Below the pieces are notes generated by a model. That model worked only from the letters and a program-made list of their open reading frames with translations. It was not told where the DNA came from and ran no database searches. 31,693 nt of DNA. It comes from CAYSXS01 sp043817345 (GTDB taxonomy: Bacteria; Patescibacteriota; Patescibacteriia; UBA2196). Location of the stretch: NCBI GenBank assembly GCA_043817345.1, contig JBDRGZ010000041.1:1-31693 (forward strand). Direction: 5' to 3'. Both the position numbers and the translations under genes were made by a program. This document shows, one piece after another, positions 15,800 to 23,136 of the stretch (the first letter of the stretch is position 1; every line of letters begins with the position of its first letter).

Positions 15800-16837
15800 T
15801 TATTTATTTTCTTTTTCTTCTTGATCTTTACCAAAAATACCTTTTGGAACAAATTCATTAACTAAAATACTTAACATGGCCGCAACTGGTACAGCTAACA
15901 AAGCACCAATAATACCACCTAATTGAGCACCAATTAAAATGGCCACAATTACAATTACAGGATTCAAACCAGTTGCTTTTTGCATTACCTTTGGTACTAA
16001 TACATGATTTTCAAGTTGTTGAATGAATACATATAGTATGACAACCAGAAGGGCTTTCACCCAAGAATCTGAAATAGCAATGAAAATAGCTGGTATTGCA
16101 CCAAGGAATGGCCCCACAAACGGTATTATCTCTGTTAAACCGGCAATTAGGGCCAATAAAAGGGCATATTTAACACCCATGATTGTCAATCCTAAATATG
16201 TCATCAAACCAACCACTAACATCAGGGTCAATTGTCCGCGTAACCATAGACCCATTGTGTCTTGAATACGATCAATCAATTTAACAGCGTAAGCTCTAAA
16301 TCTTTTAGGGGTCACAAATTGTATAAAGTGCTTTAAGCCCTGTTCCTCTACAACTAAATAGAAAACAATCACCAACACAGATAATAACGAGACCAGACCA
16401 CCAAATATGCCAGTTAAAGTTGAAAATACACCCTTGGTTGCCTCTCCCAGGTTAGAACTTAAACTCTTAAGCGCTTCAGGTAAATTAGCTTCACCTCCAC
16501 CACCACTGTCGCTAACACTATTTATACCCACCATAACTTTTTCATAAAACGCTGGTAAATTCCTAGCAAATTGACCTACCTGTTCTGAAATAGGAGGAAT
16601 AAGCATAACAAGCACTAAACTAAATACAGCAAAGATTATTAAATAAATAACTAAAATAGAAACAGCTCTTGGTATCTTGTGTTTTTGAAAATAGTCTACA
16701 AAAGGATCTAAAGCAGCAGCAGCTACTATAGATACGAAAACTAATGCTACTACATCACGAATAACATAAAAGAAAGCTAAAACTAAAAGCACAAAAATTA
16801 CTCGTAGAATTGATTGATATGAGATTGTTTTTTCCAT
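15800..16837 (-). CDS. AI-2E transporter family (PerM/YdiK-like) membrane protein
   Basis: The 345-residue integral membrane protein has the AI-2E family pattern: N-terminal helices (LRVIFVLLVLAFFYVI; ALVFVSIVAAAALDPFVDYF), a soluble middle with a Gly-rich SDSGGGGEAN segment, then LVVEEQGLKHFI and the conserved C-terminal core GLTEIIPFVGPFLGAIPAIF, QQLENHVLVPKVMQKATGLNPV. Members are exporters or antiporters; the substrate cannot be told from sequence. It has a perfect TATAAT 29 bp upstream and starts a run with rsmI, metG and cvpA. Confidence 0.92.
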   Translation of the reverse strand: MEKTISYQSILRVIFVLLVLAFFYVIRDVVALVFVSIVAAAALDPFVDYFQKHKIPRAVSILVIYLIIFAVFSLVLVMLIPPISEQVGQFARNLPAFYEKVMVGINSVSDSGGGGEANLPEALKSLSSNLGEATKGVFSTLTGIFGGLVSLLSVLVIVFYLVVEEQGLKHFIQFVTPKRFRAYAVKLIDRIQDTMGLWLRGQLTLMLVVGLMTYLGLTIMGVKYALLLALIAGLTEIIPFVGPFLGAIPAIFIAISDSWVKALLVVILYVFIQQLENHVLVPKVMQKATGLNPVIVIVAILIGAQLGGIIGALLAVPVAAMLSILVNEFVPKGIFGKDQEEKENK

Positions 16838-16866
16838 ATATTTATTTTTAAATTATTTAGTTTAGT

Positions 16867-16872
16867 ATTATA
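16867..16872 (-). promoter_or_regulatory. -10 element (TATAAT) for the AI-2E permease unit
   Basis: There is a perfect TATAAT on the minus strand 29 bases before the ATG at 16837. Seventeen bases further upstream the match to -35 is weak (CTGGTA) and is formed by the end of the long inverted repeat at 16889-17020. Confidence 0.45.
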
Positions 16873-16888
16873 GCTTTTTTATTATTAT

Positions 16889-17020
16889 CTACCAGAATTA
16901 TTTTTCAAAAGACATAAATTTTTTCCTGCGAAAAATTTATTCAGTAATTTGTAAAATTTTTTACTTTGTAAAAACCAAGCAATTTTACAAATTAAAGCTT
17001 TTGAAAAACAATTCTGGTAG
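16889..17020. repeat. 132-bp nested inverted-repeat element
   Basis: The outer arms are 23 bp (16889-16911 and 16998-17020) and match at 22 of 23 positions, starting CTACCAGAATT. Between them are two further perfect hairpins: a 10-bp stem ATAAATTTTT/AAAAATTTAT (16914-16923 with 16931-16940, 7-base loop), and a 14-bp stem TAATTTGTAAAATT (16945-16958 with 16981-16994) whose loop holds another 6-bp hairpin (TTTTAC-TTT-GTAAAA). The overall shape is a stem with two arms. It fills most of the gap between the M16 peptidase and the AI-2E permease. No other copy is seen in the window. Confidence 0.9.
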
Positions 17021-17061
17021 ACAGACTGTCTCCATTAATTTTGTCTGGAACTATTTTATAT

Positions 17062-18327
17062 TTATATTTTTAAAATTTTTAAAAATTCTTTTTCGGATTT
17101 AAATGGGCCAATCAAGGCTAAATTAATATTTTTAGTCTGAAATATTTTTTTAGCTACTCTATCAACATTTTTTTTTGTAATCTTCATAATTTCATTTATC
17201 CTCTGTTCTGGAGTTTTTGTTTTTCCAACCAATAATTGCTGGCGACCATACCAATCAGCTATTGATGACGAGTCTTCCAAATGCAAAACCATTTTACCTT
17301 TAATAAACTCCTTTGCTTTTTTTAACTCAGCATTTGTAACTCCTTTTGTTTTTATCTTTTTTAGTTCTCTGAGTATTAATTCAATGGCTGACATAATTCT
17401 TTCTTTGTCTAGTCCGGCACGAATACTCACATTACCAATATCTTGATAAATATTTAAACTTGAATTGATATAGTAGCAAAGACCTTGTCGTTCACGCACA
17501 TTAATGAATAATCGTGAACTCATTGAACCACCAAGGACCACAGATAAAAGATTGGCTGGTAGTAAATCTTTGTCTTTATGACTTGGTCCAGGAAAACCAA
17601 ATGACAAATGTACTTGTTCTGTATTTTTGTATTTTAAATTAATTTGTGGTCTAGTTTGTTCTATTTTAACTTTTTTAAATTTATCTTTTGCCTTATTTCT
17701 TAAACTAACATCAAAATATTTCTCAACCATACCTTTAGTATCCTTAACATTAATATTACCTGCTATACTTACCAATATATTTGTTGGGAAATAATGTTTA
17801 GCACAATAATTTACCATCTTATTCCTACTAGTTTTACGAATATTAATTTTTGTGCCTAATTGATCATGAGCCAAGCTACTGTTCTTATACATTTCCTCCT
17901 CCATCAAAACTTCTGCCCATGCCATAGGCATATCATCATACATGTTTATTTCCTCAATAATTGTTCCCTTTTCTCTGTTCAATTCCTTTTCCTCTAACTT
18001 TGAATTAAAAACCATGTCTGAAAGCATATCTAAAGCCAATTCCACATGTTCATTACTAATCTTAATCCAATAACCTGTATGATCTTTAGCTGTATAAGCA
18101 TTAAAATCTGCACCAACCGAATCTAATTCTTTTGACAAAGCAAGGGTGTTTGGCCTTCTGTATGTGCCTTTAAACATCATATGTTCAAGAAAATGTGATA
18201 TACCAGCTATATTTTTACTTTCATGACGTGAACCAGCACCAACTAAAACCAACACCGTTACAGCTTTTGTTTCTTTTTGTGGTGTTAAAATAACCTGGAG
18301 TCCATTTTTTAATTTATATTTTTTCAT
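17062..18327 (-). CDS. M16 family zinc peptidase (processing peptidase-like)
   Basis: The 421-residue protein is a single M16B unit. The inverted zinc motif HFLEH (His45, Glu48, His49) is followed about 76 residues later by the Glu ligand in GTIIEEINMYDD. Typical flanks are NGLQVILTP, GAGSRHE, DFNAYTAKDHTGY and, in the second half, GGSMSSRLF and VRERQGLCYYI, so it should be active. M16B enzymes degrade or trim peptides as dimers. The ATG at 18327 follows the glyS stop by one base, and the AGAGG of the glyS end serves as ribosome-binding site; an earlier in-frame ATG would lie inside glyS. It is co-transcribed with glyS. Confidence 0.94.
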   Translation of the reverse strand: MKKYKLKNGLQVILTPQKETKAVTVLVLVGAGSRHESKNIAGISHFLEHMMFKGTYRRPNTLALSKELDSVGADFNAYTAKDHTGYWIKISNEHVELALDMLSDMVFNSKLEEKELNREKGTIIEEINMYDDMPMAWAEVLMEEEMYKNSSLAHDQLGTKINIRKTSRNKMVNYCAKHYFPTNILVSIAGNINVKDTKGMVEKYFDVSLRNKAKDKFKKVKIEQTRPQINLKYKNTEQVHLSFGFPGPSHKDKDLLPANLLSVVLGGSMSSRLFINVRERQGLCYYINSSLNIYQDIGNVSIRAGLDKERIMSAIELILRELKKIKTKGVTNAELKKAKEFIKGKMVLHLEDSSSIADWYGRQQLLVGKTKTPEQRINEIMKITKKNVDRVAKKIFQTKNINLALIGPFKSEKEFLKILKI

Positions 18328-18328
18328 T

Positions 18329-19660
18329 TTATAACCTCTCTTCAAAATATTTTTCTAACTCTTCTATCTTTACCCTGTCTTGTTTCATTGTGTCCCTATC
18401 ACGAACAGTAACTGAATTATCTTTTTCAATTGTTTCAAAATCAACTGTTACACAATATGGTGTACCAATTTCATCTTGACGACGATAGCGTTTACCAATT
18501 GATCCTGTTTGATCATATTGACACATCCATTTTGCAGATAAAGTTTCAAAAACTTTTTGTGCTGATTCTTGTAAAGGTTCTTTTTTAAACAGTGGCAAAA
18601 TAGCGACTTTAATCGGTGCCAAATCTTTGTGTAATTTTAATACAACCTCAACTTTATGTTTAGAATCATCATCACCACTTCGAGTTTCCACTTCTGTATA
18701 AGCATCAATCAAAAACATTAAAACAGCTCTATCAGCACCCATTGAAACCTCTTGCACACATGGAATAAACTTATCTTTATCTTGATCAGTATAGTTCATG
18801 TCCTCACCACTAAACTGCCCGTGACGAGATAAATCCCAGTCACCGCGGTTATGAACACCAGCAAATTCATTCCATCCACTAAACGGGGTCTTGTATTCAA
18901 TATCCCATGCTTCCTTAGCATAATGTGCTAATTCATCTTTTTCATGCTGACGCCAGCGAATATTATCTTTGTGATTAATAAATTGTTTATACCAATTCAT
19001 TGTCCACTCTTTCCACTCGTTATAAAACTTATCGGCGTCTTTTGGATTTACAAAATATTGCATTTCCATTTGTTCAAATTCGCGAGTTCTAAAAATGAAA
19101 TTACCTGGTGTTATTTCGTTACGAAACGCTTTACCAATTTGAGCGATACCAAATGGAATTTTTTTTCGCATTGAATCTTTAACATTTAAATAATTTAAAT
19201 AAATACCCTGGCAAGTTTCTCCACGCATATATGCTTCATCTTGTTTACCTTCAACTACGCCCAGATTTGTTTTCATTAATAAATTAAATTGTTTTGATTC
19301 ACCTAATTCTCCTTGACAGTCAGGACATTCTTTTTTTTCTAATTGATCTTCACGGAATCTTTTTTTACATTTTTTACATTCTACTAAAGGATCTGTAAAA
19401 TTCTCTAAATGACCAGAAGCTTCCCAAACAATTTTTGGACTTAAAATAGCACTATCTAATCCAACCACATCTTGTCTTTTTTGTACCATTTCTCTCCACC
19501 AAGCCCTTTTAACATTGTTTTTCAATTCAACCCCTAAAGGACCGAAATCCCAACACGAACGAAGACCACCATAAATTTCTGCTGCTGGAAATATAAAACC
19601 GCGTCTTTTAGCTAAAGACACTATCTTTTCCATTTGTTCTGATTGTTTTTTTTCAGCCAT
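18329..19660 (-). CDS. glyS: Glycyl-tRNA synthetase, alpha2 (class II) type
   Basis: This is the single-chain dimeric GlyRS (the eukaryotic/archaeal and Gram-positive type, sometimes named glyQS), not the alpha2beta2 form. The 443-residue protein begins with the class II core FIFPAAEIYGGLRSCWDFGP, has a zinc ribbon (CKKCKKRF and CPDCQG), motif 2 FRNEITPGNFIFRTREFEQM, and motif 3 near SMGADRAVLMFLID. The C-terminal anticodon-binding domain holds VAILPLFKK, IGKRYRRQDEIGTPYCVTVD and TVRDRDTMKQ. It has its own promoter and is followed after one base by the M16 peptidase gene. Confidence 0.97.
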   Translation of the reverse strand: MAEKKQSEQMEKIVSLAKRRGFIFPAAEIYGGLRSCWDFGPLGVELKNNVKRAWWREMVQKRQDVVGLDSAILSPKIVWEASGHLENFTDPLVECKKCKKRFREDQLEKKECPDCQGELGESKQFNLLMKTNLGVVEGKQDEAYMRGETCQGIYLNYLNVKDSMRKKIPFGIAQIGKAFRNEITPGNFIFRTREFEQMEMQYFVNPKDADKFYNEWKEWTMNWYKQFINHKDNIRWRQHEKDELAHYAKEAWDIEYKTPFSGWNEFAGVHNRGDWDLSRHGQFSGEDMNYTDQDKDKFIPCVQEVSMGADRAVLMFLIDAYTEVETRSGDDDSKHKVEVVLKLHKDLAPIKVAILPLFKKEPLQESAQKVFETLSAKWMCQYDQTGSIGKRYRRQDEIGTPYCVTVDFETIEKDNSVTVRDRDTMKQDRVKIEELEKYFEERL

Positions 19661-19693
19661 AAATTTGATAAATAATGATATATATCTACCTAA

Positions 19694-19722
19694 ATTGTAT
19701 AATATTTATTAAATTTGGGCAA
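19694..19722 (-). promoter_or_regulatory. Sigma-70-type promoter for glyS
   Basis: On the minus strand: -35 TTGCCC (19717-19722), 17-bp spacer, -10 TACAAT (19694-19699). It sits immediately downstream of the terminator at 19725-19758. Expected start is near 19687, 27 bases before the ATG. Confidence 0.6.
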
Positions 19723-19724
19723 AT

Positions 19725-19758
19725 AAAAAAAGCCAACTAAAAAAGCTTGGCTTTTTTT
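19725..19758. terminator. Bidirectional intrinsic terminator
   Basis: The stem AGCCAA/TTGGCT is extended by runs of A and T on both sides (AAAAAAAGCCAA and TTGGCTTTTTTT). It overlaps the last codons of the small membrane ORF 19737-19925, so its transcript ends at the hairpin, and it separates that unit from glyS. Confidence 0.8.
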
Positions 19759-19925
19759 GACTTATCTTGTAAAAATAGATAAGCCAATAAAGTATTTACT
19801 TCCCCTATCACGGACAGAATAAAAATTACTGTCCGCCAGAAAAAGGCGAATTTGCTAAAAAACAAAGCAAAAATAACAAAAAATAAAAAAATAACAAAAA
19901 ATAAAAAAATAATTATTTTTTTCAT
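19737..19925 (-). CDS. Small membrane protein, 62 aa
   Basis: Two hydrophobic segments (KKIIIFLFFVIFLFFVIFAL, and TVIFILSVIGEVNTLLAYLF) are joined by a short loop, with a basic end. I do not recognise a family. Ribosome-binding GGAGG lies six bases before the ATG at 19925, which supports translation. The first helix is encoded by a perfect 18-bp tandem duplication (19873-19908) that repeats the residues FFVIFL. It follows the Clp-like gene by 37 bp and shares its terminator. Confidence 0.6.
   Translation of the reverse strand: MKKIIIFLFFVIFLFFVIFALFFSKFAFFWRTVIFILSVIGEVNTLLAYLFLQDKSKKAKLF
19873..19908 (-). repeat. 18-bp tandem repeat, two exact units
   Basis: The plus-strand unit ATAACAAAAAATAAAAAA occurs at 19873-19890 and 19891-19908, inside the first helix of the 62-aa membrane protein. 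It keeps the frame and duplicates six hydrophobic residues. Confidence 0.85.
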
Positions 19926-19962
19926 GTTTTTCCTCCACTATTAAATTTTTTTACTATTTATC

Positions 19963-22638
19963 TTAAATCCTAACAGCTTTTTCAACCTGTATATCCCCTA
20001 TTTTATTCAACACTATTTTATCTCTCCTGTCAACCTGTTTAGATAAAATTAATTTAGCAATTTCATTTTCAATTTTATCCTGAATAACTCTGCATAAAGG
20101 ACGCGCACCAAAAGCCGGGTCAAAACCTAATTTTGCTATTTCTGCGACTACTTGATCTGTAAAAATAAATTGTATACCTTTATCACTAATATTCTGCGCC
20201 AATTTATTTAGCATTAATATTGTTATTTTTTTAACATCATCTGGAGATAACGGTTTAAAAACAATCACTCCGTCAAACCTATTAATTAATTCTGGTCTAA
20301 AAAATTTATTTAATTTATTTTCTATCAAGTCTTGCTTTATATTATTAATATTAATATTATTTTTTAGCCCCTGCTGAATTAAATCTGAACCAGCATTAGA
20401 TGTGCCAATTATGATTGTATTAGTAAAATCTATTGTTTCACTTTTTGAATTTGTTAATCTACCATCCTCCATAACTTGCAAAAACAAATTATGCACTTCA
20501 GGATCTGCTTTTTCAAATTCATCCAGTAATACTAAAGCAAAAGGTCTTTCTTTAACTTGATCAGTTAAATATTCAATAACTCTAGGCAAAGCACCAACTA
20601 CGCCGTATTCTGACATATCTAAACGAATCATATTTGATTCACCACCAAAATATATTTCAGATAATGTTTTAGCAACTTCTGTTTTTCCAACACCTGTTGG
20701 CCCAAGAAACAAAAAAGAAGCAATTGGTCTTTTCCCTGTCCTTAAATTGGCTCTAGCTCTACGTAAAGCTTCTGCAATATATTCCACACCTTCAACTTGA
20801 TCAACTACTCGTTTATGCATTTCTTGTTCTAGGTTTAATAATTTTTTAGATTCAATTTCTGTAACTTTTGTTACAGGAACTTTTGTAATTTGTGAAACAA
20901 CTTTAGCCACATCTTCAGCATCAACTAAAGCTTTTTCACCTTTACTCTGCCTGACAACTTGAGCAACCTGTTCTAAAATTGTGACTGCTTTGGCAGGTAA
21001 ATGTAGATTATGTATATATTTAATTGAAAAATCAAATGTTGCCTCTAAAGCTTGGTAGGTAAAATATATTCCATATTTATTTTCAAAAATTGGTGCTTTA
21101 GATTCCAAAATTCTAATAGCTTGATTTCTTTCTGGTTCAAGTACATCTACTTTAGCTAAAACTCTAGATAAAGATGTTTTACTTAAATGTTTTTTAAATT
21201 TATCCTCATCAATAGCAGCAACTAACAAGAAGTATCCTTTTTGTAACTCTCCAGATAACATTTCTGCAACATCTAAACTTTCAGAAGTTTCTGTACCTAA
21301 ACCAACCAGTGAATCAATATTATCTATAACAAGAATGATATTACCTGCTCTTTGAACTTCTTTCAATACAGCTAATAATCTAGCTTCAATGGCTCCTGGT
21401 TTACTAGCACCAGCAACTAAAGCAGAAACAGACAGACGAACCAATCTTTTGTCTTGAAATATTTTAGGAACTTCTTCAGCAGCCATTAATTCAGCTAAAC
21501 TATCTACTACAAAGGATTTACCAGTACCTGGCTTACCTACTAACATAACTCCCGATCTACCAGAGTTGAAGTATGAGAAAAGGGTTTTTAATTCTTTTTC
21601 TTTACCAATAGTTGGCTCTAAATATCCCATTCCCGCATATTGAGTTAAATCTTCTGAGAATTGATCTAAAAAAGGAGATGCCACAGCTGTATATGCTCTA
21701 TTTACCTGCCCTTTAGGTTTTAAGACGGCTCTTTGTTGTAAACCGCGCCATCTTTTGGAAATGATAGCCTGAACACGAGACCATTCAACCATGTTTTCTA
21801 ATTTAATATCATCTATCTCTAAATCAAACAAGATCTCTCTGGCTAAACCTTCTGTTTTAGATAAAGCAACCAAGACTTCTTCTATACCAACGTATTCCTG
21901 TTTTGTATTGTAAGCTTCTGTATATGCTAAAAGGAAAATTTTAATTACTTCTTGATCAATTCCCTGCCCTTGTTTAACTTGAGGAAAATCTTTTTCTAAT
22001 CGTTCTTTTAAAATCTTTGTATCAATTCCTAAACGGAAAAAATATGCTCTAATTTTTGACTCTTGTAAAATTGAATGTAAAAGATGAATTGGTTTTAATG
22101 GCTGGTTTAAATCTATAGATTTTAAATATGATTTCTCAATTAAACTAATAGTCTCAAAAGAAAAAGCCTGAGCAACATTAACTTTTTCTAATTTAGATTC
22201 TCCCCAAATATCTTGTTCATCAATATCTAGATCTTTTTCTTCTTCTATTTTATCTATTAATTTTTTAATAACCTTATGTTCTCCTGGTTTTTCACTAGAC
22301 ATTCTGTAGAAAATATATGTAGCAACTAAAATGACTAACCAGAATAAAGTTAGGATAATGTGTTGTTTAACAAAAAAATCAAAAAAGTCACCTCCATCAC
22401 GAAGATATATGTATAAAAAGTAAACAACAACGAGAAACCCAAGAATACAAAAAACAAATAGGAATATATCAATGATTTTCTTAATTGTTTTCCATAACCT
22501 TTTATTGTAAATATATGATCGAGAAAGATTTTTTTGCCAAACCAAAACTTTATCCATTAAAGATGATGAAACACACAATCCTTTACATACAGGACAATTA
22601 TTATCTTTTCCTTCACAATGTGAACAAGTTATGTACAT
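19963..22638 (-). CDS. Membrane-anchored Clp/Hsp100-like AAA+ protein
   Basis: The 891-residue protein starts with a Cys cluster likely to bind zinc (CSHC, CPVC and LC at residues 5-22), then two membrane helices (about 56-78 and 92-112), a Clp N-domain-like helical region (about 150-290), and two AAA+ modules. D1 has Walker A GKPGTGKS (368-375), but its Walker B reads VIDN (Asn440 where Glu is expected). D2 has Walker A GPTGVGKT (646-653), Walker B LLDE (Asp706-Glu707) and the ClpB/ClpC-like FRPELINRFDG. The GYVG pore loop of D2 is replaced by GVVG within a shortened segment, no ClpP-docking GF/GL loop is seen after TSNAGSD, and there is no M domain. The role is probably membrane protein quality control or remodelling; this is inferred. 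Confidence 0.88.
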   Translation of the reverse strand: MYITCSHCEGKDNNCPVCKGLCVSSSLMDKVLVWQKNLSRSYIYNKRLWKTIKKIIDIFLFVFCILGFLVVVYFLYIYLRDGGDFFDFFVKQHIILTLFWLVILVATYIFYRMSSEKPGEHKVIKKLIDKIEEEKDLDIDEQDIWGESKLEKVNVAQAFSFETISLIEKSYLKSIDLNQPLKPIHLLHSILQESKIRAYFFRLGIDTKILKERLEKDFPQVKQGQGIDQEVIKIFLLAYTEAYNTKQEYVGIEEVLVALSKTEGLAREILFDLEIDDIKLENMVEWSRVQAIISKRWRGLQQRAVLKPKGQVNRAYTAVASPFLDQFSEDLTQYAGMGYLEPTIGKEKELKTLFSYFNSGRSGVMLVGKPGTGKSFVVDSLAELMAAEEVPKIFQDKRLVRLSVSALVAGASKPGAIEARLLAVLKEVQRAGNIILVIDNIDSLVGLGTETSESLDVAEMLSGELQKGYFLLVAAIDEDKFKKHLSKTSLSRVLAKVDVLEPERNQAIRILESKAPIFENKYGIYFTYQALEATFDFSIKYIHNLHLPAKAVTILEQVAQVVRQSKGEKALVDAEDVAKVVSQITKVPVTKVTEIESKKLLNLEQEMHKRVVDQVEGVEYIAEALRRARANLRTGKRPIASFLFLGPTGVGKTEVAKTLSEIYFGGESNMIRLDMSEYGVVGALPRVIEYLTDQVKERPFALVLLDEFEKADPEVHNLFLQVMEDGRLTNSKSETIDFTNTIIIGTSNAGSDLIQQGLKNNININNIKQDLIENKLNKFFRPELINRFDGVIVFKPLSPDDVKKITILMLNKLAQNISDKGIQFIFTDQVVAEIAKLGFDPAFGARPLCRVIQDKIENEIAKLILSKQVDRRDKIVLNKIGDIQVEKAVRI

Positions 22639-22649
22639 AGAAAGTGGTA

Positions 22650-22743
22650 GTCATCCTGAGGAGTTTACGACGAAGGATCTGTTTATTAAAATAACTAAAA
22701 CAGATTCTTCACTCAAAACAGCCAAAAAGTCGTTCAGAATGAC
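22650..22743 (+). repeat. 94-bp palindromic repeat R4
   Basis: This is the same subtype as R3: ends GTCATCCTGA and GTCGTTCAGAATGAC, inner arms GAAGGATCTGTTT and AAACAGATTCTTC. It fills the gap between the 123-aa membrane protein and the Clp-like gene. Its right end holds the stop codon of the former (22734-22736). Confidence 0.88.
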
Positions 22744-23105
22744 ATTGATCTCAAAAACATATAAACCACAAAAATTGGCAATATAATATAAATTAATAAT
22801 AATAAAAAATAAAAAGCAAGCCAAAGTAAAAAGGCCGCTGTTTTAAATATCAACATTATTACTCTAATAAAGAAACTGATAAATCTACTCCAAATATCAT
22901 AAAAACCATACATTGGAACAAACATATTTTTCAACCAAATCTTCAAAGCCAATCTTCGCTCAACATTCTTCATCTGTTTTAAAAAAACAAAAAATCTTTC
23001 CTTTAAACCAACTGTATACCACCAAACTGGAAAATATATCAAATCACCCACAATTTTGAGTGAGATAAACCTAAAAGTACTTGTTGCAATACTTTCTTTA
23101 TTCAT
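22734..23105 (-). CDS. Conserved membrane protein upstream of the Clp-like gene, 123 aa
   Basis: There is a soluble N-terminal half containing GDLIYFPVWWYTVGLKERFF and RRLALKIWLKNMFVPMYGFY, then a long hydrophobic region (FFIRVIMLIFKTAAFLLWLA; FYFLLLLIYIILPIFVVYMF) giving two or three helices. The FPxWWYT and KNMFVPMYG signatures recall a conserved protein of Parcubacteria-type genomes; no function is known to me. It is directly upstream of the membrane-anchored Clp-like gene, so a joint complex is a fair guess. The end reads SMSF, with the stop codon from repeat R4. A TATAAT lies 7 bases before its ATG. Confidence 0.78.
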   Translation of the reverse strand: MNKESIATSTFRFISLKIVGDLIYFPVWWYTVGLKERFFVFLKQMKNVERRLALKIWLKNMFVPMYGFYDIWSRFISFFIRVIMLIFKTAAFLLWLAFYFLLLLIYIILPIFVVYMFLRSMSF

Positions 23106-23112
23106 ATAAATA

Positions 23113-23118
23113 ATTATA
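23113..23118 (-). promoter_or_regulatory. -10 element (TATAAT) just before the 123-aa gene
   Basis: A perfect TATAAT on the minus strand ends 7 bases before the ATG at 23105, which would put transcription start at or next to the start codon. No good -35 is seen (best is AT-rich), so this is weaker than the ileS case. Confidence 0.35.
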
Positions 23119-23136
23119 ACATAAAAAAAATACTTT

